This document shows positions 45,365-54,558 of a stretch of DNA of 64,000 nucleotides, piece by piece; within the stretch, counting starts at the first letter, position 1, and every line of letters starts with the position of its first letter. The position numbers and the translations under genes were made by a program. A model generated the notes under the pieces. That model saw only the letters and a program-made list of their open reading frames with translations. It made no database searches and was not told where the DNA came from. The DNA is from Chryseobacterium culicis (GTDB taxonomy: Bacteria > Bacteroidota > Bacteroidia > Flavobacteriales > Weeksellaceae). Location: the NCBI RefSeq assembly GCF_900108365.1, contig NZ_FNWQ01000009.1:31410-95409 (forward strand), in the 5' to 3' direction.

Positions 45365-47932
45365 ATGAAGAAAAATCATCAGATAATAGCGCTCTTGTCC
45401 TGTTCCTCTTTGTTTGCTCAAACAAAGGTCAGCGATTCTGTTAAAGTTGATACTCTAGCAGTGCAATCTTTGGAAGAAGTGGTCGTGTCAGCATCCCGTA
45501 TCAAGGAAAGTATTTTAAAATCTCCTGTTACCATAGAAAATATTAGCAACAAACAGTTAAGAAATACGGCAGCACTATCATTCTTTGACGGACTTGAAAA
45601 TATAAAAGGTGTACAAATGCTTACACCAAGTTTAGGCTTTAAAATTATCAATACACGTGGTTTTGCCAATACTACTAATGTGAGATTTACGCAAATGGTT
45701 GATGGTTTTGATAATCAGGCACCTCATATTGGAGCACCAATAGGTAATGCATTGGGACCTACAGATCTTGATATCGAACGTGTAGAAATTATACCTGGTA
45801 CAACATCTGCTCTTTATGGTCTTAATGCAATTAATGGTTTGGCAAACTTTGTTACCAAGGATCCATTTACTTCAACAGGCATTATCATACAACAAAAAAC
45901 AGGAATGAATCATTTGGGAGATACGAATTCAGATGTTCGATTATTTAATGAAAGCGTATTTCGTGTAGCTGAAAAAATAGGAAGCCGCTTCGCCTTTAAA
46001 ATTAATTTTTCTTATACCAGTGGAAATGATTGGATTGCGGATGACCGTACCGATTTAAATCCCAATGCCAACCTAGGAGTGGGAATTGGAGGAGGTATCA
46101 ATAATCCTGCCTATGATGCAGTTAACGGATATGGAAACGAATCATCAAACAGACGAACTCTCACCCTTGGTGGATCGCGCTATGTGATAGCCCGTACGGG
46201 TTATAATGAAAAAGATGTGGCAAATTATGATATACAAAACGTCAAAGGTGATATTGGACTTTATTATAAGTTTAGCCCTAAAACAACCATTTCTTATACT
46301 TATCGATTTGCGGATTTGGATAATGTCTACCAACGTGCAAACAGATTTACATTGAAAGATTACGTTTTGCAGCAGCACGCTTTTGAGGTTAAAAACGAAA
46401 TTTTTCAAATACGTGCATTTGCTACAAGTGAAGATACTGGAAAATCTTACAATCTACGTTCCGCAGCCGAAAACTTAGACAGACGCTTTAAATCTGATAC
46501 TAATTGGTACAGTGATTTTACAAGCGCTTTTAATAATGCCATTGCTCAACAGGGAATGAATGTACAGCAAGCTCTTGCAGCTGCACGGAGTTCGGCAGAT
46601 CTCGGCAGACTTCAGCCGGGTACTCCTGAGTTTCAACAAGCATTGAATCAACTAGCCGCCGTAAACAACTGGGATGAAGGTGCTGCATTGCGTGTTGAGG
46701 ATTGGCTTATACATGGGGAAGGACAGGTAAATATTTCAAAAACTATAAGTCCTGATTTTGAAAGTAACACAGGTTTACAACTTCTTGCAGGTGTAGATTA
46801 TCAATCGTACATTATCAAACCTGATGGTAATTATTTTATAAATCCAACTGCAGCCGACCCATATTCTTCATTAACCTATGGTAAGACAGGTGGTTTTGTG
46901 CAAGCTGGTAAAAACCTGTTTGATGGGCTTCTGAAACTGTCTGCCACAATGCGGGTTGACAAAAATGATTATTTTAATATGAAGTATAACCCTAGATTTG
47001 CGGCAGTTTTGACTCCTTCTAATAGACAAAGTATTCGTTTTTCCTTTCAGAGTGGTTCTCGTTTTCCAAGCATATTCGAAGCCTTTAGTAATGTCAACAG
47101 TGGAGGCGTAAGACGTGTAGGAGGTCTCCGGGTGATGTCTGACGGTGTATTCGAGAATGGTTATCTACGAAGCTCAATAGACCGCTTTCAGGCTGCTGTG
47201 ACTGCTGATTTTAACAGTGGATCTACATTGGATGAAGCGATCCAGAATAACCGGGGACTACTTCAAAAAAATACCTATACTTATTTAAAACCCGAAAAAA
47301 TAAATTCTTTTGAAGTGGGTTATAAAGGATTATTTTTTAATCGTACCTTAAAAGTTGATGCCGATTTTTATTTTAACCGTTACAACAATTTTATAGCGCA
47401 AATTGAAATGAATGTCCCACATACAACGGTAGCAGAATCAATACCGTATTATCTGAACGACCGCACGCTTCAAGATCGTTATCGTATTTACACAAACTCT
47501 CAAAGTGTTGTATATAATTATGGCTCCAGCTTGGGAATTAGCTATATACTCAATTCAAAATATTCAATAACTGGTAATGTATCTTATGCAAAGCTAAGTC
47601 GTACAGATAATGGAGATGGTTTTGAAGATGGTTTTAATACACCCGAATGGATTGGGAATATTTCTTTTTTAGGAGAAAATGTTTGGAAAACTCTTGGCTT
47701 TAATGTGACTTATAAGCGACAAAACAGCTTCTACTGGAGGTCATTTTTGGTCAATGGAGATGTAAAACCTTATGGAGTATTGGATGCGCAGATTAGTTAT
47801 TCATTTGAAAAGTCTAGGCTGGAAATAAAAGTGGGGGCTACAAATCTTACTAATAAATACTATAATTCATTTCTTGGTGGTCCGGCAGTTGGTGGATTAT
47901 ACTATACAATGCTTACATATCAGCTTCAATAA
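45365..47932 (+). CDS. TonB-dependent outer-membrane receptor
   Basis: The 855-residue protein has a short signal (residues 1-19, ending in FAQ), a TonB-box-like and plug region (about 32-175) with LEEVVVSASRIKESI and VEIIPGTTSALYGLNAING, and a C-terminal beta barrel ending in an aromatic-rich strand (YYTMLTYQLQ). It lacks a SusD partner and a carboxypeptidase-like N domain, so it resembles siderophore or small-molecule receptors. Its place at the end of the cargo suggests import of a cargo substrate or metal; this is inference. Confidence 0.9.
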   Translation: MKKNHQIIALLSCSSLFAQTKVSDSVKVDTLAVQSLEEVVVSASRIKESILKSPVTIENISNKQLRNTAALSFFDGLENIKGVQMLTPSLGFKIINTRGFANTTNVRFTQMVDGFDNQAPHIGAPIGNALGPTDLDIERVEIIPGTTSALYGLNAINGLANFVTKDPFTSTGIIIQQKTGMNHLGDTNSDVRLFNESVFRVAEKIGSRFAFKINFSYTSGNDWIADDRTDLNPNANLGVGIGGGINNPAYDAVNGYGNESSNRRTLTLGGSRYVIARTGYNEKDVANYDIQNVKGDIGLYYKFSPKTTISYTYRFADLDNVYQRANRFTLKDYVLQQHAFEVKNEIFQIRAFATSEDTGKSYNLRSAAENLDRRFKSDTNWYSDFTSAFNNAIAQQGMNVQQALAAARSSADLGRLQPGTPEFQQALNQLAAVNNWDEGAALRVEDWLIHGEGQVNISKTISPDFESNTGLQLLAGVDYQSYIIKPDGNYFINPTAADPYSSLTYGKTGGFVQAGKNLFDGLLKLSATMRVDKNDYFNMKYNPRFAAVLTPSNRQSIRFSFQSGSRFPSIFEAFSNVNSGGVRRVGGLRVMSDGVFENGYLRSSIDRFQAAVTADFNSGSTLDEAIQNNRGLLQKNTYTYLKPEKINSFEVGYKGLFFNRTLKVDADFYFNRYNNFIAQIEMNVPHTTVAESIPYYLNDRTLQDRYRIYTNSQSVVYNYGSSLGISYILNSKYSITGNVSYAKLSRTDNGDGFEDGFNTPEWIGNISFLGENVWKTLGFNVTYKRQNSFYWRSFLVNGDVKPYGVLDAQISYSFEKSRLEIKVGATNLTNKYYNSFLGGPAVGGLYYTMLTYQLQ

Positions 47933-48460
47933 AAATATGAATTAGTTTGATACTGTGGATTACTAATTTGATGTCGTATATTTTTAAGAAACTTTCGCCA
48001 AAGCAATATTGTTTTCATAGCCCTTATGTTGGCCATAAAGTGCATAAAGAGCCAAATATTTACGAAGAAGTATAGCTTTGATTTCTTTTTTAAATTACAA
48101 AGTAAAGGTCATACTTTTCTTTGGATTAAATGTTTCCAAAATTAGGGTAGTTGTAACCAAATCGGGTATAAATTAATATAGGATATTCCCGCTAACGGAT
48201 AATCCAAAAAATTACTCTAAGTTTATTTATCACTAAAACAAATCGCCAAAACCTGCGATATTCCCAAACGCCTTTCTTGGCCATTATAAATTCTACTTGT
48301 ATAACTATGTCATTGTTGTGAAAATTAGATACTTTCAATAATAAGGATTTTTCATTTTTTTTAATACCAAGCAGAAATAAATAATCTTTATTAGATTTTG
48401 TTAAACCGTATCTATTTGATGTTAGCTTTAAAATGAACATCATAAATTTTCAAAATATAA
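47933..48460. other. Poorly coding gap with gene debris
   Basis: No confident gene is visible. On the minus strand, an open stretch of 36 codons (47984-48094) reads as a plausible protein tail (RKYLALYALYGQ...) but has no start. A second minus-strand frame at 48192-48443 encodes 83 residues of mixed composition that I do not recognise. I read the region as scar DNA between the cargo and the conjugation module. Confidence 0.5.
48192..48443 (-). CDS. Doubtful hypothetical protein
   Basis: This 83-residue frame starts with two Met and contains a basic, aromatic-rich C terminus (YRRFWRFVLVINKL). There is no recognised domain and no neighbour on the same strand. It may be a real small gene or a chance frame. 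Confidence 0.25.
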   Translation of the reverse strand: MMFILKLTSNRYGLTKSNKDYLFLLGIKKNEKSLLLKVSNFHNNDIVIQVEFIMAKKGVWEYRRFWRFVLVINKLRVIFWIIR

Positions 48461-49436
48461 CCGGTAAAAAGGCAGCTAAGTTATAGCAGTCAGCCTATTC
48501 TCTTGCCATCCAAAAGACTACGGCATAAACGGTTTCCTCCCTAAAGGTACCCTCCAATTATTCCGTTTCCTTTTGGCTTCTTCCTTTGCCCGCTAAGATT
48601 ATCTGCTTTCTTTTTTCCGGTTTTTCTTTTGAAAAATATGTAGCGAAACCCAAAGGTGTTTTCAGAGAAAGGACGATAAAGAGATTGAGAACAAATCAAT
48701 ATGTACAATCTAAAAAAAACAGTTATGAACATTATCGGAAGACTGACAAGAGATGCGGAAGTCCGTACCCTGTCAAACAAAAAGCAAGTAGTCAATTTTT
48801 CTATTGCTACCAATGAGAATTATCGCAACAAACAAGGCGAGCGAATCGAACAGACAACTTTCTTTGACTGCTCCTATTGGATTTCTTCAAAAGTAGCTGA
48901 GCTACTTACGAAAGGGACTTTAGTAGAGATTATTGGAAGAGTTTACACAAGAGCATGGATTGGAAAAGATGGTGAAGCACACGCAGGTCTGAATTTTCAC
49001 ACATCACAAATTAAATTACACAGTAGTAATAAAAGAACCGAAAGTAATTCTACGCCTTCCAACATATCAAGTGATAAGGAAATTGGCCAACCTAAATCCA
49101 GTGAAAACGATAAGGATGATGACCTTCCATTTTAAGCCAATCAAAAATAATTTTATAACTTTTTAATAACAATATCATGGCACATAATTTAAATTTCAAC
49201 GACCGAACAGGAAAATATTCATTTTTCAGCGTAAAAGAAAAAGTATGGCACAACTTAGGGCAGATTGTAGAAGAACATCCAACAAGTGAAGAAGCCATCA
49301 AATTTGCGGGGCTTGATTACGAGGTAGAAAAATCTCCTCTAGTTACGAAAGGTGCAGGGCTAGTAGAATCTCAAGATGGACTAAAAGTGAGTGATTCCGA
49401 ATTGGAAGTTCCAAACTATTACGCCAATATCCGAAC
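48461..49436 (+). repeat. Intact copy of the ssb/DUF932 region (direct repeat, copy 2)
   Basis: It matches 10257-11013 in the same orientation. The first 240 bases are non-coding. They include a block at 48510-48564 that differs from copy 1 at only about four positions although the surrounding DNA has drifted much more. The rest covers ssb and the first codons of the DUF932 gene. Confidence 0.85.
48725..49135 (+). CDS. ssb: Single-stranded DNA-binding protein
   Basis: The ATG at 48725 (MNIIGRLTRDAEVRTL) starts the OB fold directly; an ATG at 48701 would add eight residues. The OB domain covers about residues 1-100 with FSIATNENYRNKQGE, TTFFDCSYW and LLTKGTLVEIIGRV. A Ser/Asn-rich linker leads to an acidic tip, DDDLPF, that recruits partner proteins. 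ICE-borne ssb genes protect transferred single strands. It is followed by the DUF932 gene 41 bases later. Confidence 0.92.
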   Translation: MNIIGRLTRDAEVRTLSNKKQVVNFSIATNENYRNKQGERIEQTTFFDCSYWISSKVAELLTKGTLVEIIGRVYTRAWIGKDGEAHAGLNFHTSQIKLHSSNKRTESNSTPSNISSDKEIGQPKSSENDKDDDLPF

Positions 49437-50250
49437 AGATAATAATATGGTTTTAGGTGTAGTTGGTAAAGATTATCATATCGTGCAAAATCGTGAAGCA
49501 TTTTCTTTTTTTGATGCTATTGTAGGCGGCGGAAAAGGTATTCTGTACGAGACTGCAGGAGCTTTGGGAAATGGAGAACGAATTTTTATCACGGCAAAAC
49601 TTCCAGATCATATCCGTGTCGGAAACGGGGAGGACATTACAGAAAAATATATTTTTTTGACGACCTCACATGACGGAAGCGGAAGCATCACCGCCGCATT
49701 TACGCCTATTCGTATTGTTTGCCAAAATACTTTAAATGCTTCATTAAAAAATATGAGTAACGTCGTAAGAATAAGACATACATCAGGCGCAAAACAACGT
49801 TTGGAAGATGCTCACAAAGTCATGGGATTAGCAAATAAACTGAGCAATCAGTTAGAAGAAACTTTTAATTATTGGGCAAAAATTAAAATTGGTGACGCTG
49901 AAATGAAAAAATTAATTCAATTGGCACTCTGTCCGAATAAAGAAACTTTAAATCATCTTCAGAAAGGAAATTTTGAAGAATTGTCTACGGTTTTTAAAAA
50001 CACGGTAGATAATGCATTTACCTATGCAATGATGAGTGATGCCCAACAAATGGAAACCACGAAAGGGACTTTATTTGGTGCTTACAATGCGGTGACAGGT
50101 TTCTATCAGAATGTAAAAACCTATAAAGATGACGAAGCCAAATTACAATCCATTATTATGGGCGGAACAGCTCAAATGAGGTCTCAAAAAGCATTTGAAC
50201 TTTGTGAAAACGTTGCTCATTTTGGAGCAGACATTTTTAAAATGAACTGA
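49177..50250 (+). CDS. DUF932 domain-containing protein
   Basis: The 357 residues match the DUF932/phage-plasmid-like family: NTERM FNDRTGKYSF, then VWHNLGQIVEEHPT, NRTDNNMVLGVVGKDYHIVQNREAFSF-type segment split by short loops, and FTPIRIVCQNTLNASL. The family is very common on Bacteroidota conjugative elements and plasmids; its biochemical role is not established. The gene lies between ssb and a RadC-like gene, the usual order in these elements. Confidence 0.88.
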   Translation: MAHNLNFNDRTGKYSFFSVKEKVWHNLGQIVEEHPTSEEAIKFAGLDYEVEKSPLVTKGAGLVESQDGLKVSDSELEVPNYYANIRTDNNMVLGVVGKDYHIVQNREAFSFFDAIVGGGKGILYETAGALGNGERIFITAKLPDHIRVGNGEDITEKYIFLTTSHDGSGSITAAFTPIRIVCQNTLNASLKNMSNVVRIRHTSGAKQRLEDAHKVMGLANKLSNQLEETFNYWAKIKIGDAEMKKLIQLALCPNKETLNHLQKGNFEELSTVFKNTVDNAFTYAMMSDAQQMETTKGTLFGAYNAVTGFYQNVKTYKDDEAKLQSIIMGGTAQMRSQKAFELCENVAHFGADIFKMN

Positions 50251-50312
50251 AAATAATGTATTAATTATAACATACGGTAAATGCAAGTCTCCACCGTATA
50301 GGAGCATATCAA

Positions 50313-50756
50313 ATGAAATTCAATATTGTCAATGAAATAAAATTAAGCTATTCACGAAAAGGTAATTCTGACAAAGTAATCAGTAATTCATATGATGCGG
50401 TAGAGGTATTTCGACAACATTTTGATTCTGATGAAATAGATTATAGAGAATCTTTTTTCGCTTTATATTTAAATCAGAGTAGTAAGGTTTTAGGAATAAG
50501 AAAGATTTCTGAATCCGGAATTTCTTCAACTATAGTGGATGTTCGGATAATTATGCAAACAGCCCTTCTATGTAATGCCTCATCTATAATTGTAGCACAC
50601 AATCATCCATCTGGGAATCTAAAACCCTCTAATGAAGATTTAAAAATTACAAATAATATTAAAAATGCATCTAAATTCTTAAATATTAAATTACTTGATC
50701 ATTGCATTTTAACATCGACAGATTATCTGTCATTTGCCGATAACGGATATTTATAA
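50313..50756 (+). CDS. JAB domain RadC-like protein
   Basis: The 147-residue protein has the JAB/MPN metal motif AHNHPSGNLKPSNEDLKIT (about residues 95-113), with the preceding Glu in the RESFFALYLN strand and the later LLDHCILTSTDYLSF segment. The helix-hairpin-helix N domain of full RadC is missing. Such short forms are typical passengers of mobile elements. A hairpin terminator follows. Confidence 0.88.
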   Translation: MKFNIVNEIKLSYSRKGNSDKVISNSYDAVEVFRQHFDSDEIDYRESFFALYLNQSSKVLGIRKISESGISSTIVDVRIIMQTALLCNASSIIVAHNHPSGNLKPSNEDLKITNNIKNASKFLNIKLLDHCILTSTDYLSFADNGYL

Positions 50757-50771
50757 AATTTCTAACTAATA

Positions 50772-50804
50772 AAATAAACGACAATTCAATATTGTCGTTT
50801 ATTT
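50772..50804 (+). terminator. Terminator after the RadC-like gene
   Basis: The stem AAATAAACGACAAT / ATTGTCGTTTATTT has a short loop and lies 16 bases after the stop. Confidence 0.8.
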
Positions 50805-50814
50805 AAAATTTTCG

Positions 50815-50857
50815 GCGAAAAGACAATTCCTTCCTGTGGTCGGAAACGTCTTTTCGC
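50815..50857. repeat. Strong hairpin, 10-bp perfect arms
   Basis: GCGAAAAGAC (50815-50824) pairs perfectly with GTCTTTTCGC (50848-50857). Inner bases (CCTTCC and GGAAAC) can add further pairs. There is no T run, so it is not a plain terminator. It lies between the convergent RadC-like and traQ genes. Confidence 0.7.
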
Positions 50858-50954
50858 AATTCATTAAGAGTAACGTATTGATAAAAATTTTCTCACTTAA
50901 ATTTTTTCAAAAAGTTACAGTTATTCGAAAGGCTACTTCTTATAGCCTGTAATG

Positions 50955-50992
50955 CGAAGAAAAATTAAAGGCTATTTCTGATGAAATAGCCT
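50955..50992 (-). terminator. Terminator of the tra operon
   Basis: AGGCTATTTC (50969-50978) pairs with GAAATAGCCT (50983-50992). On the minus strand it is followed by a T-rich run, 28 bases beyond the traQ stop. Confidence 0.8.
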
Positions 50993-51020
50993 AATACATT
51001 ATATTTACATTGAATTCTAT

Positions 51021-51479
51021 CTATACAGTTCCTGCATTTTGAGGATTAAACTGTATGGTCAGCTTTTGCTCATTACCCATATTGTCTGAAATCCAAATAT
51101 CAAAACTTTGAGATACTGTTGATTCAGAAGTATAATATAACCTAAATTCCTTTTCAGCCAGGAGATATGAATCATTGGGTAAAAAAGCTGGTTCATTGAA
51201 TAAGCGTAATATACCCTTTCCCTCAAACTGAAAATACCGGAAGGAATATTCAGTTCCACTATAGTTTCCAACAGGAATAATGCGACATCTGATCTCCACC
51301 GTTTCTCCGTTAGCTATATATTTTGAAACAGGCATTACCTGCACTTCAAACGGAAAATTTTTCTGTACCTGTAATTCATCTTCTGAACAAGATGAAAAAC
51401 AAAGCTCGACAGCAAATAAGGTTGCGATAAGATACATAGCGGCAAAAAAATGTTTTTTGATATTGATTAAATTTTTCAT
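51021..51479 (-). CDS. traQ: TraQ-like conjugal transfer protein (DUF3872)
   Basis: The ATG at 51479 (MKNLINIKK) is preferred; a longer frame would run well into traO. The protein has a lipoprotein signal with FSSC as lipobox and a 120-residue DUF3872 domain (FEVQVMPVSKYIANGETVEIRC ... split by loops, then YYTSESTVSQSFDIWISDN). In CTnDOT this is TraQ, the last gene of the tra operon. It overlaps the traO gene region only in its upstream extension. No traP primase lies between it and traO. Confidence 0.82.
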   Translation of the reverse strand: MKNLINIKKHFFAAMYLIATLFAVELCFSSCSEDELQVQKNFPFEVQVMPVSKYIANGETVEIRCRIIPVGNYSGTEYSFRYFQFEGKGILRLFNEPAFLPNDSYLLAEKEFRLYYTSESTVSQSFDIWISDNMGNEQKLTIQFNPQNAGTV

Positions 51480-51492
51480 AATAATTTTTATT

Positions 51493-52047
51493 TTACAAGT
51501 TAAATCTGATTCCAAGACCAACATCAGGTCTTATTTTTTCAAGTGAAGTATTCCATACTATTTTTGCTTTATAAAAGCCTGTTAAAGCAATCCGATCTGA
51601 CAGATAGACTTCAACACTCAGCTTTGTACTTCCCCCATACACCCATGATGATTCATTCAAGAGTACGGCTCCGTCATAGAGTAGTGTCTCACTTTTATTT
51701 ATATTCTCATATCCTCCTTTGGCAGAAAATGTAGAATTGATTAAAAAGCTTTTTGTGCGATCAGCAATCAAATTAAAACTATAACCGACTTCAAGACTGT
51801 AGTTTTCAACAGGGACGTCAATCGTTTTATAGGAAATAATCTGTCTATTGTATTCAAAAGAATACATCGAATAGTTCCCTTTTTTTGAATAGATAATAAA
51901 ATCGGTATTGACGAAATAGTTTCCGGATGACTTTTTCAACAGCAATCCTGTATTGATTCCAATACTTTTTTGCTTCGGTAACATTCTTTGTGCCTTGACT
52001 GCATAAACACAAAAAAGCACTATTATGAATGATAATAAACTCTTCAT
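51493..52047 (-). CDS. traO: Conjugal transfer protein TraO
   Basis: The 184 residues have a signal peptide (residues 1-19, ending in KAQ) and an outer-membrane-like beta structure: QKSIGINTGLLLKKS, YSFEYNRQIISYK, and the closing VGLGIRFNL. Length and placement between traN and traQ match TraO of Bacteroides conjugative transposons. Probably an outer-membrane component of the transfer channel. Confidence 0.85.
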   Translation of the reverse strand: MKSLLSFIIVLFCVYAVKAQRMLPKQKSIGINTGLLLKKSSGNYFVNTDFIIYSKKGNYSMYSFEYNRQIISYKTIDVPVENYSLEVGYSFNLIADRTKSFLINSTFSAKGGYENINKSETLLYDGAVLLNESSWVYGGSTKLSVEVYLSDRIALTGFYKAKIVWNTSLEKIRPDVGLGIRFNL

Positions 52048-52048
52048 G

Positions 52049-52948
52049 CTATTTTAGTTTTAATTGAATGTCATTGACAACCTTGGCACTGATTAAGTCT
52101 GAATTCTCTAACTGGATTTTCTGATGTCGTCCGCCATCTTTTTCCATCAATTCAATCTCTACTATTTGATCTTCTAAAAGCGTAAACTGATCCATAAGAT
52201 AAAGGAATTCACCATCGGATTGGTAGTTTACGGTAGGGTTAGGAGAATAAGTACGAAGGGGTGACAATACTTTATCCTGAACGGCTGTCCTTTTCAGATT
52301 CTTTTTGTCGGTGATTTTGAATGTGACAAAATCAACGTCAAAGGAAACATTACTCTTGTTTTTAATTTGAAAAATAAAATAAAACTTTCCTTCATGGACA
52401 TACAGAGATTTTAACAGAAACTGAATTCCAAAACTTTTTGAACCAATATGCTTTACTGTTCTTTTAGGAAGCTGGTACAAGGTTCTTATCAAAAGCTCAG
52501 TCAATGATGAAGATTCTCCTTTAAGTTCTTCAAACAGAACATCTGTTGAGTATTCTTTTTCCTGATTTCGCTGTAATTTCAGAAGGTCATAATTAAGAGT
52601 GTCGGGATAAGAACTGTAAAAAACATCAAAATTGTAAAACTTACCATCCTGAGTAATGACCGAAAAGTTCGTTTCTTCCTCGAAATCTCTTACTGAAGAC
52701 TTTATTCTGAGAACATTCGCTACATCCTCCGCCTTATTGGCAATCAAGTTTTCGCTTCCCAAATCAACGTATCGTATGGGGGATGGAAATAATAAATGTG
52801 TTGTTTTATTGTATGTAACTTCCATCTTATAAGGTTCCAGTTTAGCTTCTGATAGCGATGCGAAACCTGAATTCTCCTGAGCTGCTAATCTGTAGATACC
52901 GAAGAGTAGTAACAGAACTGAGAAAAATATATTAAATCGTATTTTCAT
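52049..52948 (-). CDS. traN: Conjugative transposon protein TraN
   Basis: A signal peptide (residues 1-24) precedes a 275-residue domain of DUF4138 type: TTHLLFPSPIRYVDLGSENL, then KAEDVANVLRI, and a C-terminal beta domain (FKITDKKNLKRTA). TraN is thought to be the VirB9-like outer-membrane core subunit. It lies one base upstream of traO's start region and 17 bases after traM. Confidence 0.9.
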   Translation of the reverse strand: MKIRFNIFFSVLLLLFGIYRLAAQENSGFASLSEAKLEPYKMEVTYNKTTHLLFPSPIRYVDLGSENLIANKAEDVANVLRIKSSVRDFEEETNFSVITQDGKFYNFDVFYSSYPDTLNYDLLKLQRNQEKEYSTDVLFEELKGESSSLTELLIRTLYQLPKRTVKHIGSKSFGIQFLLKSLYVHEGKFYFIFQIKNKSNVSFDVDFVTFKITDKKNLKRTAVQDKVLSPLRTYSPNPTVNYQSDGEFLYLMDQFTLLEDQIVEIELMEKDGGRHQKIQLENSDLISAKVVNDIQLKLK

Positions 52949-52965
52949 TAATTTTAATTTAAAGG

Positions 52966-54273
52966 TTAATTATTTTTTGAAACTAAAAGCACCTGATGCC
53001 CTGCCTTAACAGTAACTTTAGGTTGTCTTACCTTCTTTTGAAAGTATCCAGAAACTCCCTGAACCAGACCTCTGGTGAGATCCGCAGCAACCTGTTGTCC
53101 TGCCGATTGGGTCATCATAATATTGGTTCCGGAATTCTGGCTCATGTTGGATGCTATATCATTAATAGCAGTCTGTTCTGAAGAATAGGGAATGTAAAGC
53201 CCCAACTGCCCATCATTATCATGAATATTAATCTCGACAGGGGTAATGATTCCTTTGTATTCAATGCTTAAAATTTTTAATAACAGCCTTCCTCCCTGAA
53301 GCTTTCCTGCTGCTTTTAACACCGTACCTGAAGGAACGGTTATCTTTCCAAGGAGCAAACCTTGTGTTAGCCGTAAGGGTACAATACTTTCATTTACCAA
53401 TGTCATGGTTTCATGTATTACAGCATGGATACTGCTGTGATTTTGCGATACAGTATTTTCCTGTTCATTCTGTAACCCCGAAAATCGGTTATGACTGATG
53501 GATGCTAAAAAAGTACTGTCTGAGGGTTCTCGATACAAGCTGGATACGACGTTGCGTTTTTGAAGATGTACTGCCGTTATTTTGATTTTGTTTTCTTCAG
53601 GTTTTGCCTCAGAAGTTTTCTTTAGCTCAGGCTCTTCCTGCTGTTTCGGTGCAGGCAGATATTTTGCAGCCATCTGATAAGACTTTTCCATCAATTCTAA
53701 CTGATCATTAATTTCTCCCGCACTCGGAACGGCATCCTTTTGTGAAATTTCATTCTTAAGCCTGTTAATTTCCCTTTTTAATTGAGTAACCTCATGCTCA
53801 TCTCTGCTGTAAAATGAACCCAATGTTTGTTGTGCATTGCGGTAGCTGTTCAAAGCATTCTGGTCTGCTGTTTGAGGTGCTTGGGCATTGTTATAAGATT
53901 CCGGAGATAGAGTAGTTAGCTGATTCGAACCATTTGATTCACTCCAATAATCTGACAGGCTTGTCATTGCATTTCTTTTTTCTTCATTTTTCTGTTCCAG
54001 TAAATCTAGCTCATACGCTTTCTGCTTATCTGATTGTAATTTGTCATCTGCGGCTTGTGGCACTTCAGTATTTAAACCTGCCTCTTCAATCACTTTTTTA
54101 TCTTCTTTTGGTTTAAAAATCAGATAAAAGCATCCCATACACGCGATAAACATTAAAAAGTAAATGATCGACTTTTTAAGTTTTTCCCACTTTGGCTTAC
54201 GATCCAAAGGTTCATTTTCGTCTGAGGAATGGCTACTTCCTTCGGTGATTTTAATAGTACCTGTATCTTTCAT
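52966..54273 (-). CDS. traM: Conjugative transposon protein TraM
   Basis: TraM is the VirB10-like scaffold. The 435 residues have a cytoplasmic N terminus, one membrane segment (about 34-50), a long polar coiled-coil-rich region with ELMEKSYQMAAKYL, and a C-terminal domain with LRLTQGLLLGKITVPSGTVLKAAG-type strands and VKAGHQVLLVSKNN. Its start overlaps the traL stop by four bases. Confidence 0.9.
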   Translation of the reverse strand: MKDTGTIKITEGSSHSSDENEPLDRKPKWEKLKKSIIYFLMFIACMGCFYLIFKPKEDKKVIEEAGLNTEVPQAADDKLQSDKQKAYELDLLEQKNEEKRNAMTSLSDYWSESNGSNQLTTLSPESYNNAQAPQTADQNALNSYRNAQQTLGSFYSRDEHEVTQLKREINRLKNEISQKDAVPSAGEINDQLELMEKSYQMAAKYLPAPKQQEEPELKKTSEAKPEENKIKITAVHLQKRNVVSSLYREPSDSTFLASISHNRFSGLQNEQENTVSQNHSSIHAVIHETMTLVNESIVPLRLTQGLLLGKITVPSGTVLKAAGKLQGGRLLLKILSIEYKGIITPVEINIHDNDGQLGLYIPYSSEQTAINDIASNMSQNSGTNIMMTQSAGQQVAADLTRGLVQGVSGYFQKKVRQPKVTVKAGHQVLLVSKNN

Positions 54274-54548
54274 GGTGATGTTTTATACGGTGAATGATTA
54301 GCTGGGTCTTCAATCGGTTGATGTTGCATCTTTATCTCCTTTGGAATGTTATTGATATGTCCAACTGAAAGAATGGTTCTATTTTTTGAACCTTTTGACC
54401 ATAGATGAATGACCGTTAAAATAGTCAACATGGCATACGCTGTAAAAAATATCTTGGTCAAAGAGCGCTGTTGTTTGGCAGGTAAGGATTTCCATTTCCC
54501 TTCTGCTTTTTGAACAAATTCCACGATTCTTATTCTTAATTTTTTCAT
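54270..54548 (-). CDS. traL: Conjugative transposon protein TraL
   Basis: The ATG at 54548 (MKKLRIRIVEFVQ) is chosen because the longer frame would overlap traK by over 100 bases. The 92-residue protein has a basic N terminus, one membrane segment (about 33-50, FFTAYAMLTILTVIHLW) and a polar C terminus, matching the small DUF3989/TraL family. It overlaps traM by four bases. Confidence 0.85.
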   Translation of the reverse strand: MKKLRIRIVEFVQKAEGKWKSLPAKQQRSLTKIFFTAYAMLTILTVIHLWSKGSKNRTILSVGHINNIPKEIKMQHQPIEDPANHSPYKTSP

Positions 54549-54558
54549 ATGACTGTTT

